From the NCBI RefSeq assembly GCF_903944925.1, contig NZ_CAJATU010000123.1:248001-312000 (forward strand): 64,000 nt of DNA, given 5' to 3'. The DNA is from an uncultured Rhodopila sp. (GTDB lineage: Bacteria; Pseudomonadota; Alphaproteobacteria; Acetobacterales; Acetobacteraceae). The position numbers and the translations under genes are program-made. The notes under the pieces were generated by a model, which saw nothing but the letters and a program-made list of their open reading frames with translations, did not search any database and was not told the origin of the DNA. Shown here in pieces: positions 1 to 6,882 of this stretch. Positions within the stretch are counted from its first letter, which is position 1. Each line of letters starts with the position of its first letter.

Positions 1-151
1 GGACGGGATCGGGTCGGTTGGCGATTAAATTCCGGGTCACCGCGGATGACGATGCCATGAAGTTTGGCGCCGCGGCTGCTATCGTGCTTTCAAGCGGCGC
101 GGGTAACGTGGCATGCAGATCGCACGCGGCAGGCGTTCCGGAGGGCGATTC

Positions 152-697
152 ATGGCTGACCCGAAGCATTACGCCGTTGAAGAAACCCTGAAAGACGGCA
201 CCATCATCACCATTCGCGCGGCCCATCCGGGCGATGGCTGCAAGATTCGTGAGGCCTTCAGGAACCTCGAGGCCGACACCGTCTACACGCGGTTCTTCGC
301 GTACAAGAACGAGGTCACCGATGCGGAACTCGCCCGGATTACCGGCGTGGATTTCGACCGGGACGTCGCGCTTCTTGTAACGATTGGCTCCGGCGATACC
401 GAGGTCGTCATCGGCGGCGCCAGCTATTTCGCCACCGATGCCGCCGCCCCGGATCGCAGCGCGGAAGTCGCCTTCACGGTTGAAGAAGATTATCAGGGGC
501 TTGGCATCGCCAGCAGCCTGATGCGGCACCTCATTCGCATCGCCAGGGAAAACGGACTTTCCCGGTTGGAGGCCGATGTCCTGGCGCGCAACCTGCCGAT
601 GCTGGGCGTCTTCAGGCGAAGCGGGCTGCCGATGACGCTGCGGCACGACGACGATGCGGTGCATGTAACGATGTCCTTGCAGCCGGTTGTGCAATAA
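152..697 (+). CDS. GNAT family N-acetyltransferase
   Basis: A 181-aa single-domain GCN5-related N-acetyltransferase. The acetyl-CoA binding motif A is visible as YQGLGIASSLMRHL (Q-G-x-G-x-A type) in the second half, preceded by the usual beta-strand (EVAFTVEEDY). The C-terminal part (ADVLARNLPMLGVFRRSGL) is the typical N-x-x-M/A-x-x-x-Y/F helix region. The start at 152 is chosen because GGAGG lies 7 nt upstream; an in-frame ATG at 113 would add a basic, unconvincing extension. The domain resembles the C-terminal GNAT domain of the large Pat-like protein at 59237-61699, suggesting a free-standing relative of protein lysine acetyltransferases. The substrate is unknown. The next gene begins 33 nt downstream, so co-transcription is likely. 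Confidence 0.85.
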   Translation: MADPKHYAVEETLKDGTIITIRAAHPGDGCKIREAFRNLEADTVYTRFFAYKNEVTDAELARITGVDFDRDVALLVTIGSGDTEVVIGGASYFATDAAAPDRSAEVAFTVEEDYQGLGIASSLMRHLIRIARENGLSRLEADVLARNLPMLGVFRRSGLPMTLRHDDDAVHVTMSLQPVVQ

Positions 698-730
698 ATC
701 CCGGGCGCAGCACGCTTAACGGAGACTGGA

Positions 731-1282
731 ATGTTCCCAAGTCCGACCCGCATGTTCCTGACGAAAGGTGTCGGCGTGCATCGCCACGCCCTGACCGCGT
801 TCGAGTTCGCTTTGCGCGACGCGGATATCGAGCAGCAGAACCTGGTCTACGTCTCCTCCATCCTGCCGCCGCGCTGCGAGGTCATCAGCCGCGAGGCGGG
901 GGCCGAGGCGCTCAAGCCCGGCGACATCACCTTCTGCGTCATGGCGCGGGCGGAGACGAACGAGTTCGGGCGGCATGTCTACGCCAGCCTCGGGCTGGCC
1001 AAGCCGGCCGACCCGGAAATGTACGGATATATTTCGGAGCAGCACGGGTACGGCATGACCGCCGAAGCGGCCGGCGAGCAGGCCGAGGACCTGGCCGCGA
1101 CCATGCTCGCCTCCACCCTCGGGCTGGATTTCGATCCCGACGCCGCATGGAACGAGCGCAAGCAGATCTATGAGCACAGCCATCTGATCATCGACAGCAC
1201 CTCCATCACGGCGACGGCCGAATGCGGCCCGGACGGTCACTGGACCTGTGTTATCGCTGCCGCGGTGTTCCTGTTTTCCTGA
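731..1282 (+). CDS. pdaD: Pyruvoyl-dependent arginine decarboxylase
   Basis: A 183-aa protein of the pyruvoyl-dependent arginine decarboxylase family, which converts L-arginine to agmatine for polyamine synthesis or acid resistance. The proenzyme cleaves itself at a Ser-Ser bond and the second Ser becomes the pyruvoyl cofactor; the matching site here is Y-V-S-S-I-L-P-P, with Ser42/Ser43 at the expected place. Other family hallmarks are the N-terminal [17 protein letters not shown] segment, [15 protein letters not shown], and the Glu-containing EQHGYG stretch. Length is normal for the family. GGAG lies 6 nt before the ATG. It sits between a GNAT gene and a phosphatase gene with short gaps on the same strand, a likely three-gene transcription unit. 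Confidence 0.9.
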   Translation: MFPSPTRMFLTKGVGVHRHALTAFEFALRDADIEQQNLVYVSSILPPRCEVISREAGAEALKPGDITFCVMARAETNEFGRHVYASLGLAKPADPEMYGYISEQHGYGMTAEAAGEQAEDLAATMLASTLGLDFDPDAAWNERKQIYEHSHLIIDSTSITATAECGPDGHWTCVIAAAVFLFS

Positions 1283-1311
1283 CGCGTTTTCCTCCAGTCC
1301 CCGGGGCATCC

Positions 1312-1896
1312 ATGAAACTGCCATTTCGCATTACCGTCTGCGGGCTGGATGAGCTCGCCGTCCACAGCAAAGCCCGGGTCAGCCACGTGCTGTCCATCCT
1401 GGACCCGGAATGGCCTGTTCCCAAAGTATTCGGCCATTTCGGCGCACACCGGAAACTGGAGCGCCGCTTTCACGACGTGATCGACGAAAGCCCCGGTTCG
1501 GTTGCCCCGCGTGCCGGCGACGTTCAGCAGGTGCTGGCCTTCGGTGCCGCGCTGGGCCGCGAGCCCGCTACTGACGCGCATCTTCTCGTTCATTGCCATG
1601 CCGGCGTTTCCAGGTCATCGGCGTCGACGGCCCTGCTGATCGCACAGGCGATGCCGGACCGCCCGGGTGACGCGATCTTCGCCGATATCCTGCGCATCCG
1701 GCCGCAGATCTGGCCAAACCTGCGAATTGTCGAGATGGGTGATCGCGCGCTAGGCCGGAACGGCGACCTGATCGCTGCCGCCCACCGCATCTACAACCTT
1801 CAGCTCGGCAAGCGCCCGGAACTTGCCGGCGAGTTCAGGTCTGGTGGCCGCGGGCGGGAAGTGGAGGCGGCGCTGGCGCTGCCCGACGCAGCCTGA
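1312..1896 (+). CDS. Protein tyrosine / dual-specificity phosphatase family protein
   Basis: A 194-aa cytosolic phosphatase-like protein. The signature P-loop HCxxGxxRS is intact as V-H-C-H-A-G-V-S-R-S-S-A-S around residues 95-108, supplying the Cys nucleophile and phosphate-binding Arg. The segment before it (about 40-90) is the usual region of the general acid but no single residue can be assigned with certainty. The family is common in alphaproteobacteria next to unrelated genes and its substrates are mostly unknown. A longer frame opens at 1222 inside the preceding gene, but its first 30 codons are not protein-like; 1312 is preferred because it begins at the first conserved beta-strand (MKLPFRITVCGLDEL). 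Only 29 nt separate it from pdaD. Confidence 0.82.
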   Translation: MKLPFRITVCGLDELAVHSKARVSHVLSILDPEWPVPKVFGHFGAHRKLERRFHDVIDESPGSVAPRAGDVQQVLAFGAALGREPATDAHLLVHCHAGVSRSSASTALLIAQAMPDRPGDAIFADILRIRPQIWPNLRIVEMGDRALGRNGDLIAAAHRIYNLQLGKRPELAGEFRSGGRGREVEAALALPDAA

Positions 1897-1996
1897 GTTC
1901 CCGCAGCTGACGTCGGTCGAAACCGGAGTGCAATATGCCTATGTCGACCGCAAGCGGCGTTGGCGCGACAAGGGGCAGCAGGGTTTCGCCGACGGA

Positions 1997-2168
1997 GCAG
2001 CACGAATGCGCCGATTGCCAGGTCGTCCTGACCGGTGGCGGAGACGTCTCTCCAGATACTGAACGTCGCGTAGCCCGGGCCCGCGACGAGCACCAAAATA
2101 AAGGCGATGGCACCGCGGACGTGCGGCTTTTCGTCAAGGTGCGGAGATGGCGACGCAGCACCCGTCGT
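1997..2168 (-). pseudogene. Possible N-terminal remnant of a Pit-type inorganic phosphate transporter
   Basis: On the minus strand an open segment without a usable ATG reads SPHLDEKPHVRGAIAF, then a hydrophobic stretch (ILVLVAGPGYATFSIW), then RDVSATGQDDLAIGAFVLL. From memory this resembles the N-terminus of bacterial Pit-family phosphate permeases (a soluble leader, first transmembrane helix, then a D-V-S-A-T-G-like loop and second helix). The expected continuation into the conserved permease core is absent: the frame turns into low-complexity basic sequence after position 1997. If real, this is a 5' scrap of a gene. The similarity is a recollection and could be chance hydrophobicity. Confidence 0.3.
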
Positions 2169-2237
2169 TGCTATGCACGATACCGAAAACGTAATAAATA
2201 TTTCTTCCGAACTCAGTAATGAGCAGGCTTAGGTGAG

Positions 2238-2474
2238 TTATCCTCTTGCGACATGATTCACCCACTTGATCGGAACGCCGAAGGCCGCAGCCTCCCGCTC
2301 GATCCATTGGCGGGCCTCATCCAGCGATAAGCAACGTCGCATCGCCGGCGCCCGGCCGGGAAAATCCGGGATCGCCCCGGGTGCGGCACCTTCACCTACA
2401 AAGGCGCCGACATACTCGCCGGTGGCGTAACGTTCAATCCAAGCGAGGAGACTATCTCCGGGCGGCATGGACAA
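2238..2474 (-). CDS. Small hypothetical protein, 78 aa
   Basis: An unrecognised 78-aa protein, mildly acidic N-terminus, with a Trp-Ile-Glu-Arg repeat-like pattern (LLAWIERYATGEY and ARQWIEREAAAFG). No signal peptide or membrane helix. A perfect Shine-Dalgarno AGGAGG (plus-strand CCTCCT at 2480-2485) lies 5 nt before a TTG at 2474 and 11 nt before an ATG at 2468; the spacing favours the TTG start. That strong ribosome binding site and the protein-like composition are the main reasons to believe it is expressed. It is isolated between remnants on either side. No function can be assigned. Confidence 0.6.
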   Translation of the reverse strand: MSMPPGDSLLAWIERYATGEYVGAFVGEGAAPGAIPDFPGRAPAMRRCLSLDEARQWIEREAAAFGVPIKWVNHVARG

Positions 2475-2479
2475 GGAAG

Positions 2480-2485
2480 CCTCCT
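2480..2485 (-). promoter_or_regulatory. Strong ribosome binding site deciding a TTG start
   Basis: Minus-strand AGGAGG, a perfect match to the anti-Shine-Dalgarno core, 5 nt upstream of TTG at 2474 (11 nt upstream of the alternative ATG at 2468). Confidence 0.6.
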
Positions 2486-2617
2486 GCGCACATCCCGGAG
2501 TACTACCGATATGTGACCGCCTTGTCTAGCCGCCTCGGACTCCTAATTTGATAGAAAACAAAATAAATAATCAACCCAGAGTAGCGTATTATCTAAGGAT
2601 GCTTATTTATCAGTGAC

Positions 2618-2862
2618 TTACTCCATCTTCGCGTCATCGGAAAGCTGCGGATTGGCCCGACGGATCTGTATGGCGCGTAGCTTCTTGGCCAAATGCGCTG
2701 GCCAGGCGAGCTGCCATTTTTCAAAAAACAACAGATCAGCGACAGCGGTATGATCTTTCGCCGTTTGCAGCGCCCTCATGACGGGCATCTTCGGCGGCGA
2801 AGTGGGCGTTCTCCCACGTGTCCAGCTCCGCCACCGAGTGGTCGACCGACGCAAGTTGCTGC
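2618..2862 (-). pseudogene. Unidentified decayed coding fragment
   Basis: The minus strand carries protein-like sequence split between two frames. One frame (upper part) reads QQLASVDHSVAELDTWENAHFAAEDARHE; the other (lower part) reads RALQTAKDHTAVADLLFF then EKWQLAWPAHLAKKLR and ends with a TAA at 2618. Together they look like one helical, charged C-terminal region interrupted by a frameshift near 2780. I do not recognise the family. Neither half has a plausible start or ribosome binding site. It adjoins the debranching-enzyme remnant but need not belong to it. The 2486-2617 stretch downstream is AT-rich and shows nothing. Confidence 0.25.
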
Positions 2863-3136
2863 TCAACCCGAATTGCCGCGTTCCCCCCGCGCCACGAAGA
2901 TTTCCTGCTCAACCGTGATGTCGGCCGACACGCGGAACGTCCATGCCGGCCAGAACGACGCGCCCGGTTGGCGGCGTTGTCGCGGTCAGCGGCAACGCCT
3001 GGTATCGGCGGGTCCGCGCAACCCGGACCGGACCGGACGCTTAACCACCCAGCCCATCGGCGTCGAGCCATTCCGCGTCCGAGTCGAGGCTGAAAGCGGG
3101 CACATCAGGCGAGTTCGAGGGCGTGGCGGCTTGCAT
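2863..3136 (-). pseudogene. N-terminal remnant of a glycogen debranching enzyme (amylo-alpha-1,6-glucosidase type)
   Basis: Starting at an ATG at 3136 with GGGAG 7 nt upstream, the minus strand reads 31 codons ending SDAEWLDADGLGG, then an in-frame TAA (plus-strand 3041-3043) where the family has Phe in GLGGFASG, and continues in the same frame as ASGPVRVARTRRYQALPLTA then TTPPTGRVVLAGMDV. After a further shift another frame reads FRVSADITVEQEIFVARG. E-W-L-x-x-D/N-G-L-G-G-F-A-S-G, T-R-R-Y-x-A-L-L, TPPxGR and W-x-F-x-x-G-x-x-x-E-Q-E-I-F-V are hallmarks of the N-terminal domain of bacterial debranching enzymes. The stop, the loss of spacing between these blocks and the missing catalytic domain (about 600 aa) make it a clear remnant. 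Family identification is from memory of the motif pattern. Confidence 0.65.
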
Positions 3137-3208
3137 TCCGATACTCCCGCGGGCCGTTGTTGGACCGCGACCGGACGACTATATTTTGGTGCGAACGGTA
3201 TAAGATTG

Positions 3209-3237
3209 AATGGCCGGACGAAAGCCGCCCGGCCATT
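3209..3237 (-). terminator. Inverted repeat downstream of the PRC-barrel gene
   Basis: A perfect 9-bp inverted repeat, AATGGCCGG (3209-3217) and CCGGCCATT (3229-3237), with an 11-nt loop, 15 nt past the stop of the minus-strand PRC-barrel gene. There is no clear U-tract, so it is a weak candidate terminator or an mRNA 3'-end hairpin. Confidence 0.4.
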
Positions 3238-3251
3238 TATGACGAGACGGA

Positions 3252-3644
3252 TCAGCTGCCACCGCCCTCGCCATTGAACTGCCACTTCGGCAACGCCGCC
3301 ATTTGCGCCTTCGTTGCTGACATGCTTGCCTTGTCAGCCTTCAGGGAGATGTGGCTGAGTGGTACGATGACCAGCTTCGGCCCTTCACCGACGAACCCGC
3401 CGACGGAAAGCACCGCCTGCGGTTCCGAAGCCGAATCCTTGATGATAATATCCTCGAGCTTGCCGATGTCCTCGCCTTTGTCATTGTAGACTTCAATGCC
3501 GATCAGCTTGCTGGTGCGCATGCTGTGATCCGAGGCGACGATCTCACTGCGGCTCTGCGACTGGGCGGAAGCAGGGTTGATGATGGAAGGAGCAAACACC
3601 AGCGCCAGCGCGGCGGCGGTCAGTATTGTTGTGAGCTTTTTCAT
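3252..3644 (-). CDS. Secreted PRC-barrel domain protein
   Basis: A 130-aa protein with a classical signal peptide (MKKLTTILTAAALALVFAPS, likely cleaved after ASA near residue 27) followed by one PRC-barrel domain: SKLIGIEVYNDKGEDIGKLE, then IIIKDSASEPQAVLSVGGFV, then KLVIVPLSHISL. PRC-barrel domains occur in photosynthetic reaction centre H subunits, RimM and many small periplasmic proteins of unknown job; this one belongs to the last group. It is probably periplasmic. AGAGG sits 5 nt before the ATG. It stands alone, with no same-strand neighbour within 500 bp. Function is not known. Confidence 0.85.
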   Translation of the reverse strand: MKKLTTILTAAALALVFAPSIINPASAQSQSRSEIVASDHSMRTSKLIGIEVYNDKGEDIGKLEDIIIKDSASEPQAVLSVGGFVGEGPKLVIVPLSHISLKADKASMSATKAQMAALPKWQFNGEGGGS

Positions 3645-4364
3645 GTTTTCCTCTGAGTTGTTGTGGTTTCGTGATCGGTGGGATACTGTCGAGCGATTAC
3701 CTGTTGTTCCCTGGTTGGCCCGGATTTAGTCGGCGTTGCGCTACACTGCGACACCTGGCGGTTCGGGCTGCACCCCTGTTCGGGGCGCACAGACAAACTC
3801 GCAGATGGCGTGACGCGGCGGAAATGCCGTTGAGGTATGAATTGGATGACCCTTCGGCATGGTTGGCGTTGGCGGTGACTCCCGCCGCCCAAGGTGACGG
3901 AGGGCAACGCAAGCTGGCGGGCGGCTCCTGCAGCAGGGGTGGAGCAGGTAGTCTGTCGAGTGATCGTTCGACCGGGTGAACCACGATATCCTGATGGCAC
4001 GGCGTACCGGCGACAGGCGTCTGCTGCACATGGTCCGGCGCTTTCCAGCAGCGGGGACGTCGGCTGGGCCGAAGGCCTCCGCGTCAACAACTGGTGCTTG
4101 ACCAAGCCGGGTACGCTGGCAGTATCCTCTGATCGTGAACGCGCGGCCCGAGCTGTATCGGTAAGGTCTGCCGCATGTCCGAACTACCGGTGGCAGGACA
4201 CCTGTCGTGGATGGTCAATGATTGACGAGAAAGCTATTGACAGGATTCTTGATCGTTGTGGACCAGCCGGAAAAGACATCGTCATCCGATATTGTCGCGA
4301 AGCCGGCCGCCGGTATCAACGGACTTACCACCTATGTCGTTACCGATACGACTGCTCGGACACA
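3645..4364. other. Intergenic stretch with no supported gene
   Basis: About 720 bp between two divergent genes. Frames here have biased, basic or Cys-rich translations typical of non-coding GC-rich DNA. A frame in phase with the downstream serine hydrolase extends back to 3894, but its translation before 4365 is not protein-like. The promoters of both flanking genes should lie here; no convincing -35/-10 pair was seen. Confidence 0.5.
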
Positions 4365-5645
4365 TTGAACTCTCCGGCAAAAAAGGGGCACGCCATATCT
4401 CGAGGCCTAATAATTTTCGCACTGATCTGTGCGATGCCGGTTGCAGCTGCGCCTGCGCCGGCGGACCCGCCTGGTGGGCCTGTTAGATCCGGCACCGGTT
4501 TCGATGCTCCATCATTCGGTGCGGCACAGGGATACCCGGTGCCACCAACTGCATTCGACTTCGATCAGGCCAACATGGTTGGATACTACAGCCACTACGA
4601 TCAACTCCGGCAACTGCGGCGCGTGGCGCGGGGCGAAATGCCATCGAGCTTTCTGCGAAGCGCCACGGAGATCGTCCCGCGATATGCATACAATGGCCGC
4701 ACCAGCACCATCCACGACTATCTCGCCCGCAATCCCGTGACCGCTCTGTTGATTGCACGCGACAATACAATCCTGTTCGAGCACTATAATTATGCTCGCT
4801 CTGATAAAGACCGCTTCCTCTCACAGTCCATGGTGAAGACAATTACGGGCCTGCTGGTCGGCATCGCGGTCTCAGAGGGTGCAATTCACTCGGTCGACGA
4901 CGCCGTTGCAGTCTACGTACCGGAACTTGCCGGCACAGCTTACGGCGAAACATCAATCCGGGCCTTGCTGCACATGTCGTCCGGCATTGCTTATCACGAG
5001 ACTTATGGACCAGGCGACGACAGTTGGAAACTGGGCCTCGGCCTGATTGAGCGGGGAGCAGTGGCCGCCGTCGGTCAGTTCAACACCCGCGTCGCTCCGG
5101 CGGGAACACGGTGGAACTATTCCAGCGCCGACACGGAGATCCTCGGCCTTGTCGTCAGTCGCGCCGTTCATATGACGCTCTCCGATTATCTCAGCACACG
5201 CATCTGGGCCAAAATGGGAATGGAAGCGGACGCCGGCTGGGATGTCGACCGGTTCGGCCAGGAAATCGCATATTGCTGTTTCGTGGCGACGCTGCGGGAT
5301 TGGGGCCGGCTGGTGCTGATGCTGGCACATCACGGTGCATGGAATGGCCAGCAAATCGTGCCGCGACAATGGCTGGCCGATGCAACGAGCTTCACGCCCG
5401 AAACGCATTATCTCGCAGGTGGTGAACTTTTCGACTTTTGGGGTTATGGTTACCAAATGTGGATCTACCCGGGCGAACGTTTGATGTTTGCTCTTGCTGG
5501 AATTCACGGACAATGGGCGTTTGTTGATCCGGATAATGAACTGGTGATGGTGCAGACGGGAGTATATCTGCCGCCGACTGGCGATGCCCTGCTGGAGGCC
5601 GTGGCGCTGTGGAATGCGGTCGTGGCTGAATTTGGTAAACGCTAG
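4365..5645 (+). CDS. Serine hydrolase, class C beta-lactamase / penicillin-binding-protein fold
   Basis: A 426-aa exported serine hydrolase. The catalytic S-x-x-K is S-M-V-K (Ser155, Lys158 counted from 4365), the second motif is Y-S-S in RWNYSSADTE, and the third (KTG-like) position is H-G in LAGIHGQWAF, the arrangement of family VIII esterases, EstB-like hydrolases and D-Ala-D-Ala carboxypeptidase relatives. A signal peptide follows a TTG at 4365 (SRGLIIFALICAMPVAAAPA), which is why I place the start there; an in-frame ATG at 4218 is possible but adds about 49 residues of implausible Cys/Arg-rich sequence. Base composition is visibly less GC-rich than the operon that follows. Substrate is unknown; ester hydrolysis in the periplasm is the likeliest role. 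No operon partner. Confidence 0.8.
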   Translation: MNSPAKKGHAISRGLIIFALICAMPVAAAPAPADPPGGPVRSGTGFDAPSFGAAQGYPVPPTAFDFDQANMVGYYSHYDQLRQLRRVARGEMPSSFLRSATEIVPRYAYNGRTSTIHDYLARNPVTALLIARDNTILFEHYNYARSDKDRFLSQSMVKTITGLLVGIAVSEGAIHSVDDAVAVYVPELAGTAYGETSIRALLHMSSGIAYHETYGPGDDSWKLGLGLIERGAVAAVGQFNTRVAPAGTRWNYSSADTEILGLVVSRAVHMTLSDYLSTRIWAKMGMEADAGWDVDRFGQEIAYCCFVATLRDWGRLVLMLAHHGAWNGQQIVPRQWLADATSFTPETHYLAGGELFDFWGYGYQMWIYPGERLMFALAGIHGQWAFVDPDNELVMVQTGVYLPPTGDALLEAVALWNAVVAEFGKR

Positions 5646-6102
5646 TTGATTCATTGCTAAATTATACTGTCCGGCCTTGCCGGGAGCCCCACCGGCGCGC
5701 AATAAGATCGCAATGACCAGGTCACGTTTCCGGCGCATAAGCACTTGAACGTGTTGCCAAGACCAAGACACGTCACGAGGCGTTTGCCGCGTTTTGCGAA
5801 GCGCCGAGGCATCAGCCTTAGGAGCTCCGTGCCAGACACTTTTGGAGTGCGTTTCCGCGGTCATACCTCGAAAGGAGGGGTAGCGAGGCTTCAGCGTGTT
5901 AGTCACGATAATGACGCCATGCCACGGATCTTTGGCCGATCATGGGATGCGCCATGAAGCATAACCGCGTCCAAGATAACAATGCGCTGTTTTTTCGACG
6001 GAATCGTTGCCATGGTCAAGTGGAAGTGTCCTGCCGCCTTTTGCCCTGCCTACGAGCCTCCTCCGCATGCCGGGCCGCCCTCACGTGATCTTGATGGTCA
6101 CT
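5646..6102. other. Upstream region of the PKS/NRPS operon, no gene supported
   Basis: About 457 bp separating the serine hydrolase from the operon. Short frames on both strands give unconvincing translations. The operon promoter is expected here because every later gene overlaps or nearly abuts its neighbour, but no clear sigma-70 hexamer pair or operator repeat could be picked by eye. In-frame ATG codons at 6007, 6067 and 6094 precede the thioesterase start adopted at 6103. Confidence 0.45.
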
Positions 6103-6882
6103 ATGACTGATCGCTGGATGTTTCGACTCGGGCCACGCGCGGCGGTGGCTGAAGCTAACCTGATCTGCTTCCCTTATGCCGGTGGCGGCGCAGCGACCTT
6201 CCGGTTGTGGCCCGGCCGACTGCCGTCACAACTGGCGGTGTGGGTGGTTCGGTTGCCTGGGCGCGCAAGCCGGTTGGACGAACCCGCGGTCGCCGACATG
6301 GCAGCACTGGCCGACGGGATTGCCGAGGCAGTGACGGCTCGGGCCGATGTGCCGTTCATGTTTTTCGGCCACAGCATGGGTGCCGTGTTGGCCTGCGAGA
6401 CCGCGCATGCGCTGGCGCGGCGTCAGGCGCCGATGCCGCTTCACCTGATCGTCTCGGGTCGCCGGCCGCCCGGCATGCCAGGCATGGAAGCGCCCATTCA
6501 CCGGCTACCGGATGACGCCTTCATCGCCGCTGTCGGGGATCGCTACGGCGCCATCCCGGCGGAACTGATTCGGGAGCCCGAGGTGATGGCACTGATGCTG
6601 CCGGGCCTGCGCGCGGACTTCACTGCGCTGGAGACGTTTCAACCGGGTCCGCGGGCACCGCTGGATTGCCCGATCTCGGTGTTTGGTGGCGTGCATGACC
6701 GCCTCGCGCCACGCGCCCATCTTGAGGCATGGCGCGGTCAGACGACGGGGCCGGTCCGCCTGAGACTTTTCCCCGGTGGGCATTTCTATCTGAATGACCA
6801 GCACGCGGCGTTGCTGGCCGAGGTGTCCACGGTCGCTGCGCCGATGCTGCGCGACGCGGTGATGTCGGACGCGTCGGCATGA
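6103..6882 (+). CDS. Type II (editing) thioesterase
   Basis: A 259-aa alpha/beta hydrolase of the GrsT/RifR type II thioesterase family, which removes stalled or mis-primed acyl groups from PKS/NRPS carrier proteins in trans. Family features: N-terminal LICFPYAGGGAATF oxyanion-loop motif, nucleophile elbow G-H-S-M-G (Ser91 if started at 6103), an Asp in GGVHDRL and catalytic His in LFPGGHFYL. The start is uncertain (MTDRWMF at 6103 begins closest to the conserved domain; 6094, 6067 and 6007 are in frame). Its TGA overlaps the ATG of the first PKS (ATGA), so it is translationally coupled to the assembly line. It is first in the operon. It could in principle also release the product, but its lack of fusion to NRPS2 makes editing the default view. 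Confidence 0.9.
   Translation: MTDRWMFRLGPRAAVAEANLICFPYAGGGAATFRLWPGRLPSQLAVWVVRLPGRASRLDEPAVADMAALADGIAEAVTARADVPFMFFGHSMGAVLACETAHALARRQAPMPLHLIVSGRRPPGMPGMEAPIHRLPDDAFIAAVGDRYGAIPAELIREPEVMALMLPGLRADFTALETFQPGPRAPLDCPISVFGGVHDRLAPRAHLEAWRGQTTGPVRLRLFPGGHFYLNDQHAALLAEVSTVAAPMLRDAVMSDASA

Noticed and set aside
3894-4364. Upstream extension of the serine hydrolase
   Set aside because: The translation is Cys/Arg-rich and unlike protein; a signal peptide begins right after the TTG at 4365.
4953-5906. 317-aa minus-strand frame over the serine hydrolase and the region downstream
   Set aside because: It lies antisense to a gene with clear S-x-x-K and YSS motifs; its translation has no domain character and no ribosome binding site.
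5657-5957. Short frames on both strands upstream of the operon, considered as transposase remnants or a leader peptide
   Set aside because: No DDE, HTH or other motif and no terminal inverted repeats were seen; the translations are typical of non-coding GC-rich DNA.
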